A stretch of 64,000 bases of DNA. It comes from Chitinophaga ginsengisegetis (GTDB lineage: Bacteria > Bacteroidota > Bacteroidia > Chitinophagales > Chitinophagaceae). The stretch covers positions 2,414,623 through 2,478,622 of the forward strand of contig NZ_FUZZ01000001.1 in the NCBI RefSeq assembly GCF_900168065.1. Direction: 5' to 3'. The translations under genes were made by a program, and so were the position numbers. The notes beneath the pieces are model-generated. The model worked only from the letters and a program-made list of their open reading frames with translations, was not told the DNA's origin and searched no databases. Shown here in pieces: positions 8,172-16,299 of the stretch. Every line of letters begins with the position of its first letter. The first letter of the stretch is position 1.

Positions 8172-10616
8172 CTACCTGTTCCTTCTCCGGCGACCAGGAT
8201 ACTCTGCCTGCTCAATTGGCGTCTTCTCTTCATCACTTTTATGAACCCTTCCGAATTGCCAGTTAAAGGCTACCGACAGGGAGCGGTTATAATACCGCGT
8301 AGTGGCCTCACTTTGAAAAGAAGGGGCGGTAGCCATACTTCGCTGTTTTACGTAATGCTGAAAAGGGTTGTTGAATGAAAGGGTAATACTTCCCTTCTTT
8401 TGCAAGATCTCCTTTTGAATGGCCAGGCGGTAGGTATAGTCAGCAGTGTTTTTGCCTTGCAGCGTGATAAAACCATTACTATAATCACCGGATAGTTCGA
8501 ATATGTAACCACCGGGAGCGGTATAAGAAGTGTTGATATTAAAAGAGTGAAAGAAGCCGTTATTACCAACCTGTAAAGCCTGGCTTTTAAACCATACCTG
8601 GTAAAATTCCAGGCCACCGTTGATGGTCCAGTTGTCGTTCACTACAGTGTAGGCATTGACATTTGCGCCCAAACGCCTGTTGGAGGCAATATTCCGGGGA
8701 ATGGTCCTTGATATACCGTTGCTGTCAACTGTTGCAAGAGACTCTATTGAATTTGAGTTAAAACTGAAGTAGACACTGCTGATCAGGGTAAAACCAGATG
8801 GCATATTGTAAGCGTGAGAAACTTCCAGCATACGCGTAATTTCCGGACGCAAACGGGGATTCCCCTGCATGAGGTTACGGGGATCACTTGCATCTACATA
8901 GGGATTAAGGTCCCAGATAAAAGGCCGGCGAATGCGTTCTGTATAATTGAATTTAAATTCCTGTTCCTCACTTACTTTCTTCGCAACCAGGATGTTGGGC
9001 ACCAGGTTACTAAAACCAGTTTCAAAAGAAGGGGTTGTTCCTCTGAAGCGGGCACCAAGCCGGGTATATTCATAACGGGCGCCCAGCCGGAAGCGCCACC
9101 CGCTTTGGGTTTCAAATGCCGTGCTTAGGTAAGCCGCCATAATATCCTGGAAATAAGTCATCGAATCACTACGCTCCAGGTCCTGCTGCAGATCACTGCT
9201 ACCGGGGTTATTACGGTTATTGAACACCGTATAGTTACTGGCAGCATTATTTTTACTCCAACGCATACCGGTTTCCAGGAAATTCTTGCCGCTTTTGCTG
9301 AGTGGATGGGTATAGTCCAACTGGAAGCTATAATCCCTGCTGCGTCCTTTATTAGGACTCAGCTCACGAAAGAAATGCCTGCCATCAGGACTGAACTGAT
9401 CTGTGCTGTAGTCAGAGCGATCTGTGGAACGGCTCAGATTTCCCAATAACTGCAACTCCTGTTTTTTACGTTTAAAACGCTTCTGATAATTGAGTGCAAG
9501 ATCATAGTAGTGATAACTTCCTTGCTGATCAGCGTTTTGATTATACTCGGTAATGCCTTTGGCATCCTTATAATAATTATATAAGCTGCTCTTCACGGGC
9601 CATTGTTCACGCCAGTAAGAAAGTGTAGCGCCTATCTTTTGTGATGAATCAGGACGGTACTCCGCTCCCAGTTCTATACTTGCCCCTTTGGTTTTCTGTG
9701 TCGCGTCGGAACGCTGAACAAGGTTGCCGGTATTTAGTCCGTTGTATAGTAACCCCCTGCTTAAGTCAGTTTTTCTCCGTTCCTTTTCAACATTGCCACC
9801 CGCCATGAGACTAACATCAAATTTATTCCGGGAGATGTTCAAACCGAGGTTCGCAGACTGTTCCAGGTTGCCGGCACCCAGGTTAAGGCTGCCGGATGTG
9901 TGCTGTACTTTTTTCCGCGTAACGATATTAATGACGCCGGCTGCACCCTCTGCTTCATACCTGGCAGAAGGCGCGGTGATCACCTCAATAGACTGTATGG
10001 AACTGGCCGGGATTACTTTCAGGGCTTCTTTAAGATTTTTAGCGAGAATCCCGGATGGAATGCCATTGAGCAAAACTTTGACATTGGCATCTCCCCGAAG
10101 TTTTACAACGCCATCTGAGCCAACAGTTACCATCGGCGCCTTGCGCAAAACATCCGCTGCCGACCCGCTCTTATTTCCGATATCGGCGGAAGCATTGTAC
10201 ACCAGCTTATCTCCCTTGTTCTGAAGCAAAGCTTTACGGCTCTGCACCACTATCTCATTTAATTGTTTGCTTTGCCTCATCAGGATAAATTTACCGAGGT
10301 CAAGGTCCGGCACATTTATCTCTACAATTCCTGAATATGATTCATAACCGGTATGTGAAATACTCAGGACATAAGTCCCGCGTACGGGCGCCGTCAAAAT
10401 AAACCGGCCACCATTGCCGGTTACAGCAGTTTTAGCTACAGCACTATCTTTGTATCGCAGGATGATTGTGGCCAGGTCCAGGGGCTTGTTCTCTGCGGTG
10501 TCCATCACAATACCTTTGATTTGAAAGATGGCTTTTCCGCCGGAGAGTATAGATTGGGCTTTAACTGCCACTGAAGCGAGTGTCAGCAATAATAAAGCAA
10601 GAAATTTTCCAGCCAT
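8172..10616 (-). CDS. TonB-dependent outer membrane receptor (OMP_b-brl family)
   Basis: An 814-residue receptor with a signal peptide ending near VKAQ. A carboxypeptidase-regulatory-like domain (about 30-115) is followed by a plug (about 125-215: GDKLVYNASADIGNKSGSA, LRKAPMVTVG, IEVITAPSARYEAEG) and a beta-barrel of the type found in Bacteroidota outer membrane family-3 proteins. It is not a SusC: it has no adjacent susD and is much shorter. The C-terminus ends in a basic tail, PGRRRRNR, rather than the usual aromatic residue. It is divergent from a LytS/LytTR pair at 10.8 kb with a 33-bp palindrome between, so that pair may regulate it. The ligand (siderophore, peptide or glycan) is unknown. 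Confidence 0.9.
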   Translation of the reverse strand: MAGKFLALLLLTLASVAVKAQSILSGGKAIFQIKGIVMDTAENKPLDLATIILRYKDSAVAKTAVTGNGGRFILTAPVRGTYVLSISHTGYESYSGIVEINVPDLDLGKFILMRQSKQLNEIVVQSRKALLQNKGDKLVYNASADIGNKSGSAADVLRKAPMVTVGSDGVVKLRGDANVKVLLNGIPSGILAKNLKEALKVIPASSIQSIEVITAPSARYEAEGAAGVINIVTRKKVQHTSGSLNLGAGNLEQSANLGLNISRNKFDVSLMAGGNVEKERRKTDLSRGLLYNGLNTGNLVQRSDATQKTKGASIELGAEYRPDSSQKIGATLSYWREQWPVKSSLYNYYKDAKGITEYNQNADQQGSYHYYDLALNYQKRFKRKKQELQLLGNLSRSTDRSDYSTDQFSPDGRHFFRELSPNKGRSRDYSFQLDYTHPLSKSGKNFLETGMRWSKNNAASNYTVFNNRNNPGSSDLQQDLERSDSMTYFQDIMAAYLSTAFETQSGWRFRLGARYEYTRLGARFRGTTPSFETGFSNLVPNILVAKKVSEEQEFKFNYTERIRRPFIWDLNPYVDASDPRNLMQGNPRLRPEITRMLEVSHAYNMPSGFTLISSVYFSFNSNSIESLATVDSNGISRTIPRNIASNRRLGANVNAYTVVNDNWTINGGLEFYQVWFKSQALQVGNNGFFHSFNINTSYTAPGGYIFELSGDYSNGFITLQGKNTADYTYRLAIQKEILQKKGSITLSFNNPFQHYVKQRSMATAPSFQSEATTRYYNRSLSVAFNWQFGRVHKSDEEKTPIEQAEYPGRRRRNR

Positions 10617-10712
10617 CGGAATTGTTAGTTTTAAATAATGAAGTTTTATCTTACCACAGGCAAAGGAAAAAGTTTAATTTTTCAGCGGGAAAAGAGAATG
10701 AGCAAAACCGCC

Positions 10713-10745
10713 ATTCAAATGACGAACGACGTTCGTCATTTGAAT
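10713..10745. promoter_or_regulatory. 33-bp perfect palindrome between divergent genes
   Basis: Arms of 16 bp at 10713-10728 and 10730-10745 are exact reverse complements around the single base 10729. The site lies between the divergent starts of the TonB receptor (10616) and the LytS-like kinase (about 10800). It is not followed by a T-tract, so a protein-binding operator is more likely than a terminator. Confidence 0.6.
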
Positions 10746-10799
10746 TTTTCCTGTTTACGTGAAAGAATGACCTTTGGGTATCCCGGAAAAACACAGAAG

Positions 10800-11828
10800 A
10801 TGGCATATACGATAAATTGGTTTAATAAGCGTTACCTGCAGGAAATCGGAATTTTTGCAGCCATGTTCATTTTGACTATGGTGAATCAGTGGTTCCGGTT
10901 GGATTCATTCAATGCCATTATAAAGGGGTTGGTTTTCTTTGTAATTCTATATGCACAGGCAAAGTTCCACTGGCATTTCATCCTGCCATTATTCTGGAAC
11001 AGGAAATATGGAACATATGCCATCGTAACATTCGGTGCCTTGCTCATAGGAACACTGGTACTTTTTCCGGTAGATTGTTTCTGGATTGAACCGGGTATTT
11101 TACAGCAAGAGAGTGTCATGTCTGTTTTACTCTATCATTTTGTTATCAGTATCGCCAGCATAAGTACCATCATGTTCCTGTTTTTAATCAGGCAACATGC
11201 GTCGCAAATCCGAAAGAGAACCGAAGACAAGCTGCTGCTCGCTGAAATGAATATAAGGCTGCTGCATGCTCAGCTGAACCCGCATTTTCTTTTCAATATG
11301 TTCAATAATCTTTATGGTGTGAGTTTGGCAGAGCCTGAACGGGTGCCTGATTTAATTCTGAAACTATCCAACCTGATACGGTATCAGCTTGAAGATGGGC
11401 GCAGGCCCCTCGTTGCGCTGCAGGCAGAAATAGCTTTCATCGAAAATTATATAGCCATAGAAAAGGAACGGATTGGAAAACGTTGTGAAATTTCTTATGC
11501 TGTACAACAAGGAGATCTGGAACCGGATAAGCTTTCCATTGCGCCATTAATCCTCATCACGTTAATTGAGAACGCATTTAAACACAGTATTACCATCACC
11601 CGGAAATGGTATGTACATATTAACATACAACTGGAACAACGGACATTAATCGTTGATATTGTAAATTCTTTAGGAGATGAAGCACTGAAAAGAGATTCTA
11701 CAGGAATTGGGCTGGCAACCATCCGGGAGCGACTGGAGTTGCTATACGCAGGAAATTATCAACTCGATACTTTTCAGCATGAAAGCGAATTCAGGGTCGT
11801 TTTAAAAATACTATTAAATCACCGGTAG
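10800..11828 (+). CDS. LytS-type sensor histidine kinase
   Basis: A membrane kinase of 342 residues when started at ATG 10800. The frame is open back to 10638, but that stretch covers the palindrome and has no transmembrane or kinase character. ATG 10767 is another possible start. Four hydrophobic segments in the first 120 residues are followed by the His_kinase motif LLHAQLNPHFLFN with H162 as the phosphoacceptor. The ATP-binding domain has an N-box (LITLIENAFKHS) and a GIGLATIRERLELLY motif. The partner LytTR regulator begins 3 bp downstream, so the two form one operon. The divergent TonB receptor is the likely target. Confidence 0.88.
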   Translation: MAYTINWFNKRYLQEIGIFAAMFILTMVNQWFRLDSFNAIIKGLVFFVILYAQAKFHWHFILPLFWNRKYGTYAIVTFGALLIGTLVLFPVDCFWIEPGILQQESVMSVLLYHFVISIASISTIMFLFLIRQHASQIRKRTEDKLLLAEMNIRLLHAQLNPHFLFNMFNNLYGVSLAEPERVPDLILKLSNLIRYQLEDGRRPLVALQAEIAFIENYIAIEKERIGKRCEISYAVQQGDLEPDKLSIAPLILITLIENAFKHSITITRKWYVHINIQLEQRTLIVDIVNSLGDEALKRDSTGIGLATIRERLELLYAGNYQLDTFQHESEFRVVLKILLNHR

Positions 11829-11831
11829 TTT

Positions 11832-12554
11832 ATGGAATCACTACGTTGTATTATCGTCGATGACGAAGAAGGAGCGCACCTGGTTCTTGGTCATTATATA
11901 AAAGGAACAAGCAGCCTCGCATTAACGGGGAATTTTTATAACGCCGTTGACGCTATGGATTTCATCTTTAAAAATCCCGTCGACGTGCTTTTCCTGGATA
12001 TAAACATGCCAGGTTTATCAGGGATGGAAATGCTGGAGGCAATGTCCAATCCGCCATTAATTGTGTTAACCACTGCTTACACCCAGTATGCACTGGAAGG
12101 ATACAAATATCAGGTGGTAGACTATCTTGTTAAACCTTTTGAGTTTGCCAAATTTATGGCCGCAATAGATAAAGTGTTTGCCCGTTATAAGCCGCCGGTT
12201 GCCAGCAATACTGCGTCAACAATAGGACAGATGGCAAACAACTCCTTAATGCTGAAAGTTGATGGCGGGATAATCAGGATAATAACCGGCTCTATTTCAC
12301 ATATACAAAGCTATGGTAACTATGTCAAGGTATTTACAGATGAGAAAATGTACCTGAGTGCATCAACTACCATCGAAATAGAACAACAGTTAGATAAGCG
12401 GTACTTTAAACGGATACACCGGTCGTATATCGTTGCGCTGGCAAGAATACAACAGTTGGAAGGAACACAGGTGCATCTTGAAAATGGCTTGATATTGCCG
12501 GTTGGTAAAACCTACAAGCGGGAATTGCAGGAGCATTTTATGAGTAAAAATTAA
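11832..12554 (+). CDS. LytTR family response regulator
   Basis: A 240-residue regulator. The receiver domain covers about 1-120, with acidic residues at CIIVDDEEGA, the phosphoacceptor D56 in LFLDINMPG, and the conserved Lys in YLVKPFEF. A LytTR DNA-binding domain covers about 135-238 (MLKVDGGIIRI, IQSYGNYVKVF, RIHRSYIVAL). LytTR proteins bind direct repeats upstream of their targets. It begins 3 bp after the kinase stop codon, so the two are made together. Confidence 0.94.
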   Translation: MESLRCIIVDDEEGAHLVLGHYIKGTSSLALTGNFYNAVDAMDFIFKNPVDVLFLDINMPGLSGMEMLEAMSNPPLIVLTTAYTQYALEGYKYQVVDYLVKPFEFAKFMAAIDKVFARYKPPVASNTASTIGQMANNSLMLKVDGGIIRIITGSISHIQSYGNYVKVFTDEKMYLSASTTIEIEQQLDKRYFKRIHRSYIVALARIQQLEGTQVHLENGLILPVGKTYKRELQEHFMSKN

Positions 12555-12675
12555 GAACAAACCATATTCTTTATAAAACCGGGTATCGCCCCATTATTTG
12601 GCACTCGTCGCACAATTGTAACATTTCATACCCTAATTCTAAACATCTGCACTCCTTCTTTTCAATGGAACTGCA

Positions 12676-12683
12676 TAATTTTG
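12676..12683 (+). promoter_or_regulatory. Candidate -7 promoter box before GH97
   Basis: TAATTTTG matches the Bacteroidota -7 consensus TAnnTTTG exactly, about 99 bp before the GH97 start codon. No clear TTTG -33 box lies at the expected spacing, so the promoter call is weak. Confidence 0.35.
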
Positions 12684-12781
12684 ATGCATTGTTCCATACA
12701 AATGATTCTTCGTCATGAAAGAACCGTTACCTGTTACTAACATCCTGCTTCTTTAGATATTAATATTAAATTAATCAATTG

Positions 12782-14707
12782 ATGAAAAAAACCATAATAC
12801 TGATGGCATTGCCAATATTGCTTTGCCTGCAGATATTCGCAACGAATCAAATATCCAGTCCCGATGGAAAGATTGCAGTGACCGTGTTTGTAGACAACAC
12901 CGGTGTTCCCCGGTACTCCGTCACATATAATAAGACAACGGTATTGGAGCCCTCTCCGTTGGGAATTGAACTTGACGGAATCAATTTCTCCAATGGCTTA
13001 CAATTAACTACTGTATCGGCTACCAGTACAGTACACGATCATTACAACATGTTGAGTGGTAAAAAATCATCCATTCAATATGAGGCAAGAAAAACCAGTT
13101 TCACCTTTCAGAATAAAGATGGTAAGAAGTTTACCATTATATTCCAGGTCTCAAATGATGGCCTTGCGTTCAGGTACCAGTTTTCAGACGGTCCGGAAAT
13201 TAAGATTGTCCGCTCCGAAAGCACTTCTTTTAAATTTCCTTCCTCTGCCAAAGCCTTCATACAACCAATAGCCGTTGCTCAATCCGGCTGGGAAAAGGCA
13301 AACCCATCTTATGAAGAACACTATTACCAGGATGTTCCCGTAGGTACAACATCAAAACTCGGCGCCGGCTTTGTATATCCTGCACTATTTAAGGTGGACA
13401 ATACCTGGCTGCTGATCACGGAAGCCGCAGTAGGAGCCGACTGGTGCGCTACCCGTCTCAATTGTGAAGCAGGAAGCCCTCTCTACCAGGTAAAATTCCC
13501 CGATCCCCGGGAAGTGATGTATCACGATGGTTTATTGCCGCAGCAGCAAATGAATGGCTTTTCTCCCTGGCGCATTGTTACCATTGGCTCATTAAAAACC
13601 ATCGTGGAATCAACATTGGGTACTGACGTTGCCACTCCCTCCGTTATTACAAATACTTCGTTTATAAAGCCCGGAAAATCAAGCTGGAGCTGGATTAATA
13701 GTAAAGATGATTTTATCGTTTACGATGAGCAGAAGAAATATATTGATTTTGCTTCCTATATGCATTGGCAGTATTGCCTGATAGACGTAAACTGGGACCA
13801 GAAAATCGGTTATGAAAAGATAAAGGAGTTGGCGGATTATGCCAGGCAAAAAAATGTTGGGTTGATACTTTGGTACAATTCTGCCGGCGACTGGAACACG
13901 GTAAAATATACTCCCCGCAATATACTCCTTACCAAAGAAGCAAGGGAAAAGGAATTTTCCACTATACAGTCCATGGGAATCAAAGGAGTTAAGATCGATT
14001 TTTTTGGAGGCGATGGCCAGTCAATGATAAAGTATTACCACGATATTCTGCAGGATGCAGCCCGCTATAACCTGATGGTAAACTTTCATGGAGCAACACT
14101 GCCAAGAGGATGGGCACGCACGTATCCGAATTTGCTGACTGCCGAAGCAGTAAGGGGTTTTGAGTACATTACATTCAGCCAGGAGGATGCGGACCTGGAG
14201 GCAAACCATGCCACCATGCTGCCTTTTACCCGGAATGTATTTGATCCGATGGACTTCACTCCGATGAATCTGTACAAAATCCCATCAACCAGTGTCCGTA
14301 AAACCACCGCAGCTTTTGAGCTGGCCACTACCATTGTTTTCCTATCCGGCATTCAACACCTGGCGGAGTCTCCCGAAGGAATAGAGCATGTACCTGATTT
14401 TGCTAAAAACTATCTGCGCACCTTGCCTGATACCTGGGACGAAACCCGCTTTATAGACGGTTACCCCGGTAAACTGGTTGTGATTGCCAGACGGAAAGGC
14501 ACGAAATGGTTTATTGCCGGAATGAATGGAGAACCCACGGCAAAGACCCTTCCTCTTAATTTATCCTTCCTTAAAAAGAAAAAAGCAATACTGATCTCTG
14601 ATGATGATAAAAACCTGTTGAAACAGGAAAAAACAACTATCCCGGATAACGGCATGCTCTCCGTTTCCATAAATGCAAATGGAGGATTTGTTATAGCAGC
14701 AGAATAA
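12782..14707 (+). CDS. GH97 glycoside hydrolase (alpha-glucosidase or alpha-galactosidase)
   Basis: A 641-residue secreted enzyme starting at ATG 12782 with a signal peptide ending near QIFA. The N-terminal beta-sandwich (about 20-270, starting ISSPDGKIAVTV) is followed by a TIM barrel with ILWYNSAGDWN and VKIDFFGGDGQ, and by a short C-terminal sheet domain. GH97 has two mechanistic groups: inverting alpha-glucosidases with Glu bases and retaining alpha-galactosidases with an Asp nucleophile. D406 in the KIDFF motif is a candidate for that Asp, but I cannot settle the group by eye. FHGATLPRGW and TAEAVRGFEY are further family blocks. The gene stands alone between the LytTR unit and an epoxide-hydrolase-like gene. 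Confidence 0.9.
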   Translation: MKKTIILMALPILLCLQIFATNQISSPDGKIAVTVFVDNTGVPRYSVTYNKTTVLEPSPLGIELDGINFSNGLQLTTVSATSTVHDHYNMLSGKKSSIQYEARKTSFTFQNKDGKKFTIIFQVSNDGLAFRYQFSDGPEIKIVRSESTSFKFPSSAKAFIQPIAVAQSGWEKANPSYEEHYYQDVPVGTTSKLGAGFVYPALFKVDNTWLLITEAAVGADWCATRLNCEAGSPLYQVKFPDPREVMYHDGLLPQQQMNGFSPWRIVTIGSLKTIVESTLGTDVATPSVITNTSFIKPGKSSWSWINSKDDFIVYDEQKKYIDFASYMHWQYCLIDVNWDQKIGYEKIKELADYARQKNVGLILWYNSAGDWNTVKYTPRNILLTKEAREKEFSTIQSMGIKGVKIDFFGGDGQSMIKYYHDILQDAARYNLMVNFHGATLPRGWARTYPNLLTAEAVRGFEYITFSQEDADLEANHATMLPFTRNVFDPMDFTPMNLYKIPSTSVRKTTAAFELATTIVFLSGIQHLAESPEGIEHVPDFAKNYLRTLPDTWDETRFIDGYPGKLVVIARRKGTKWFIAGMNGEPTAKTLPLNLSFLKKKKAILISDDDKNLLKQEKTTIPDNGMLSVSINANGGFVIAAE

Positions 14708-14743
14708 TAAACCATAAGATATTCAACCCCTAAAATCCCGGGA

Positions 14744-14808
14744 ATTTGACGTCTCCCTTAAGCCCGATACCAATGTTATCAGGGCTAAGGGAGCAAACCG
14801 GGTCAAAT
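14744..14808 (+). terminator. Structured inverted repeat after GH97
   Basis: Nested pairing joins 14744-14750 to 14802-14808 and 14753-14765 to 14782-14793, with one bulged base. The inner part GATA/TATC also pairs. No clean T-tract follows, so it may be a terminator or an mRNA-end structure. Confidence 0.45.
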
Positions 14809-14892
14809 CTTCTAAAATCATTAAAAAGCAGTCAAAAAAAATTAATGAAATTGCCGGTTTGCAACTGACATACTGTTGTCACAACCCGTATA

Positions 14893-14900
14893 TAATTTTG
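14893..14900 (+). promoter_or_regulatory. Candidate -7 promoter box before the epoxide-hydrolase-like gene
   Basis: TAATTTTG matches the TAnnTTTG consensus exactly and lies 19 bp before the start codon, which would give a short leader. No TTTG -33 box was found at normal spacing. Confidence 0.4.
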
Positions 14901-14919
14901 TTTCAACAAACACACAGAT

Positions 14920-16104
14920 ATGAAACAATTCATTATTTTACTGGTCATCGCAACGATAACAGTAACCTCCCACGCGCAAACCAAAAAAAATAACAATATG
15001 TTCATTGTAAAGCCCTTCAAAATCGATGTACAACAAACTGTACTGGACGACCTCCAAAACCGTCTCCGCCAAACCCGCTGGCCCGATGCGCCTGAAAACA
15101 TTGGCTGGCAATACGGTACTGACCCTGAATTTCTCAAAAGCCTCGTAGCCTATTGGCAAAACGGGTACGACTGGCGCAGGCAGGAAGCCACCCTTAACCA
15201 ATTTCCACAGTTCACAGTGGAAATAGATGGCCTCCCCATTCATTTCCTGCACATCAAAAGTAAAAATCCCAATGCCAGACCACTGCTGCTTTTACACGGA
15301 TGGCCTGACTGTTTTTATCGCTTTTACAAAGTCATTCCCCTGTTAACAGACGACTACGACCTGATAGTGCCTTCCATTCCCGGCTTCGGTTTCTCCGGTC
15401 ATGTAGCCATGACAGACGACGGTTCTGCAAAAATTTTTGCTACGCTGATGAAAGATGTACTCAACTATCAGACTTTCCTGGTGGCCGGAGGCGACGTAGG
15501 CAGCGGCATCGCCAAATCAATCGCCAATCTGTATCCTGAAAACGTAACAGCCATCCACCTGACGGACGTGGGATATCCCAACGGTTCGGAAGACTGGAGT
15601 ACCATGTCCAAAGCTGAGCAGGAATTCGGACAGGTTATACAGCAATGGTGGTACCGGGAAGGTGCATATGCCATGCTGCACGCCACCAAACCGCAAACGC
15701 AGGCCTATGGCCTGAATGATTCCCCTGTAGGCCTGGCGTCCTGGATCGTTGAGAAGTTCAATACCTGGGGTACTCCGGGTGGCACTATCGAGGATCATTT
15801 CACAAAAGACGAACTACTCACCAACATTATGATCTATTGGGTAAGCCAAACGATTAACTCCTCCATGCGCACTTATGCCGTAGGCTCTTTTCAGCAACTG
15901 GCCTCAGGCCAAAAGGTTAATACCCCCACCGGCGTTGCAATATTCCCCGGTGATGCCCCAACACCACGGGAATGGGCGGAAAGAAAAACAAACCTAAAAC
16001 GGTTCACCATCATGGAAAAAGGCGGCCACTTTGCAGCGTTGGAAGCGCCGGAATTGTGGGTGAAAGAAGTAGATACGTTTTTTAAAAGTATCCAGGCAAA
16101 ATAA
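14920..16104 (+). CDS. Epoxide-hydrolase-like alpha/beta hydrolase (EHN domain)
   Basis: A 394-residue protein with a signal peptide ending at SHAQ. An N-terminal epoxide hydrolase domain (about 29-140, RLRQTRWPDAPENIGWQYG) precedes an alpha/beta hydrolase core. The oxyanion motif HGWPD is present. The nucleophile elbow AGGDVGSG has D192, as expected for epoxide hydrolases rather than Ser esterases. The catalytic His is probably in GGHFAALEAPEL near the C-terminus. The family opens epoxides to diols. Export to the periplasm is less usual for this family. It has its own promoter box and is bounded by a strong hairpin, so it appears monocistronic. Confidence 0.9.
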   Translation: MKQFIILLVIATITVTSHAQTKKNNNMFIVKPFKIDVQQTVLDDLQNRLRQTRWPDAPENIGWQYGTDPEFLKSLVAYWQNGYDWRRQEATLNQFPQFTVEIDGLPIHFLHIKSKNPNARPLLLLHGWPDCFYRFYKVIPLLTDDYDLIVPSIPGFGFSGHVAMTDDGSAKIFATLMKDVLNYQTFLVAGGDVGSGIAKSIANLYPENVTAIHLTDVGYPNGSEDWSTMSKAEQEFGQVIQQWWYREGAYAMLHATKPQTQAYGLNDSPVGLASWIVEKFNTWGTPGGTIEDHFTKDELLTNIMIYWVSQTINSSMRTYAVGSFQQLASGQKVNTPTGVAIFPGDAPTPREWAERKTNLKRFTIMEKGGHFAALEAPELWVKEVDTFFKSIQAK

Positions 16105-16118
16105 GTGAATATATAAAA

Positions 16119-16181
16119 AGGATGTATCAAAAGTAATTTACCCGGTTTCTCAAACCTGTTAAATTACTTTTGATACATCCT
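16119..16181. terminator. Very long bidirectional hairpin between convergent genes
   Basis: A perfect 22-bp inverted repeat (16119-16140 with 16160-16181) has a further 5-bp GGTTT/AAACC pairing in its loop. A-rich sequence precedes it and CTTTAAT follows. It separates the epoxide-hydrolase-like gene (plus) from the end of the xyloglucan operon (minus) and can stop both. Confidence 0.75.
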
Positions 16182-16299
16182 CTTTAATATAAACAGGGAT
16201 TCTCAGAAAAAATATTAACGTGCTTTGATCTTTTTCATTCGTTACAATCCTTGTAAATTTTATTTAAATCGGCATATAAGGTATATGGGCAGACATCAG

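Noticed and set aside
9724..10224. Plus-strand open frame of 166 codons
   Set aside because: It is antisense to the TonB receptor plug region and has no recognisable motif.
10638..10799. Upstream extension of the LytS-like kinase
   Set aside because: It overlaps the palindrome and intergenic region and adds no membrane or kinase segment; ATG 10800 or 10767 is more likely.
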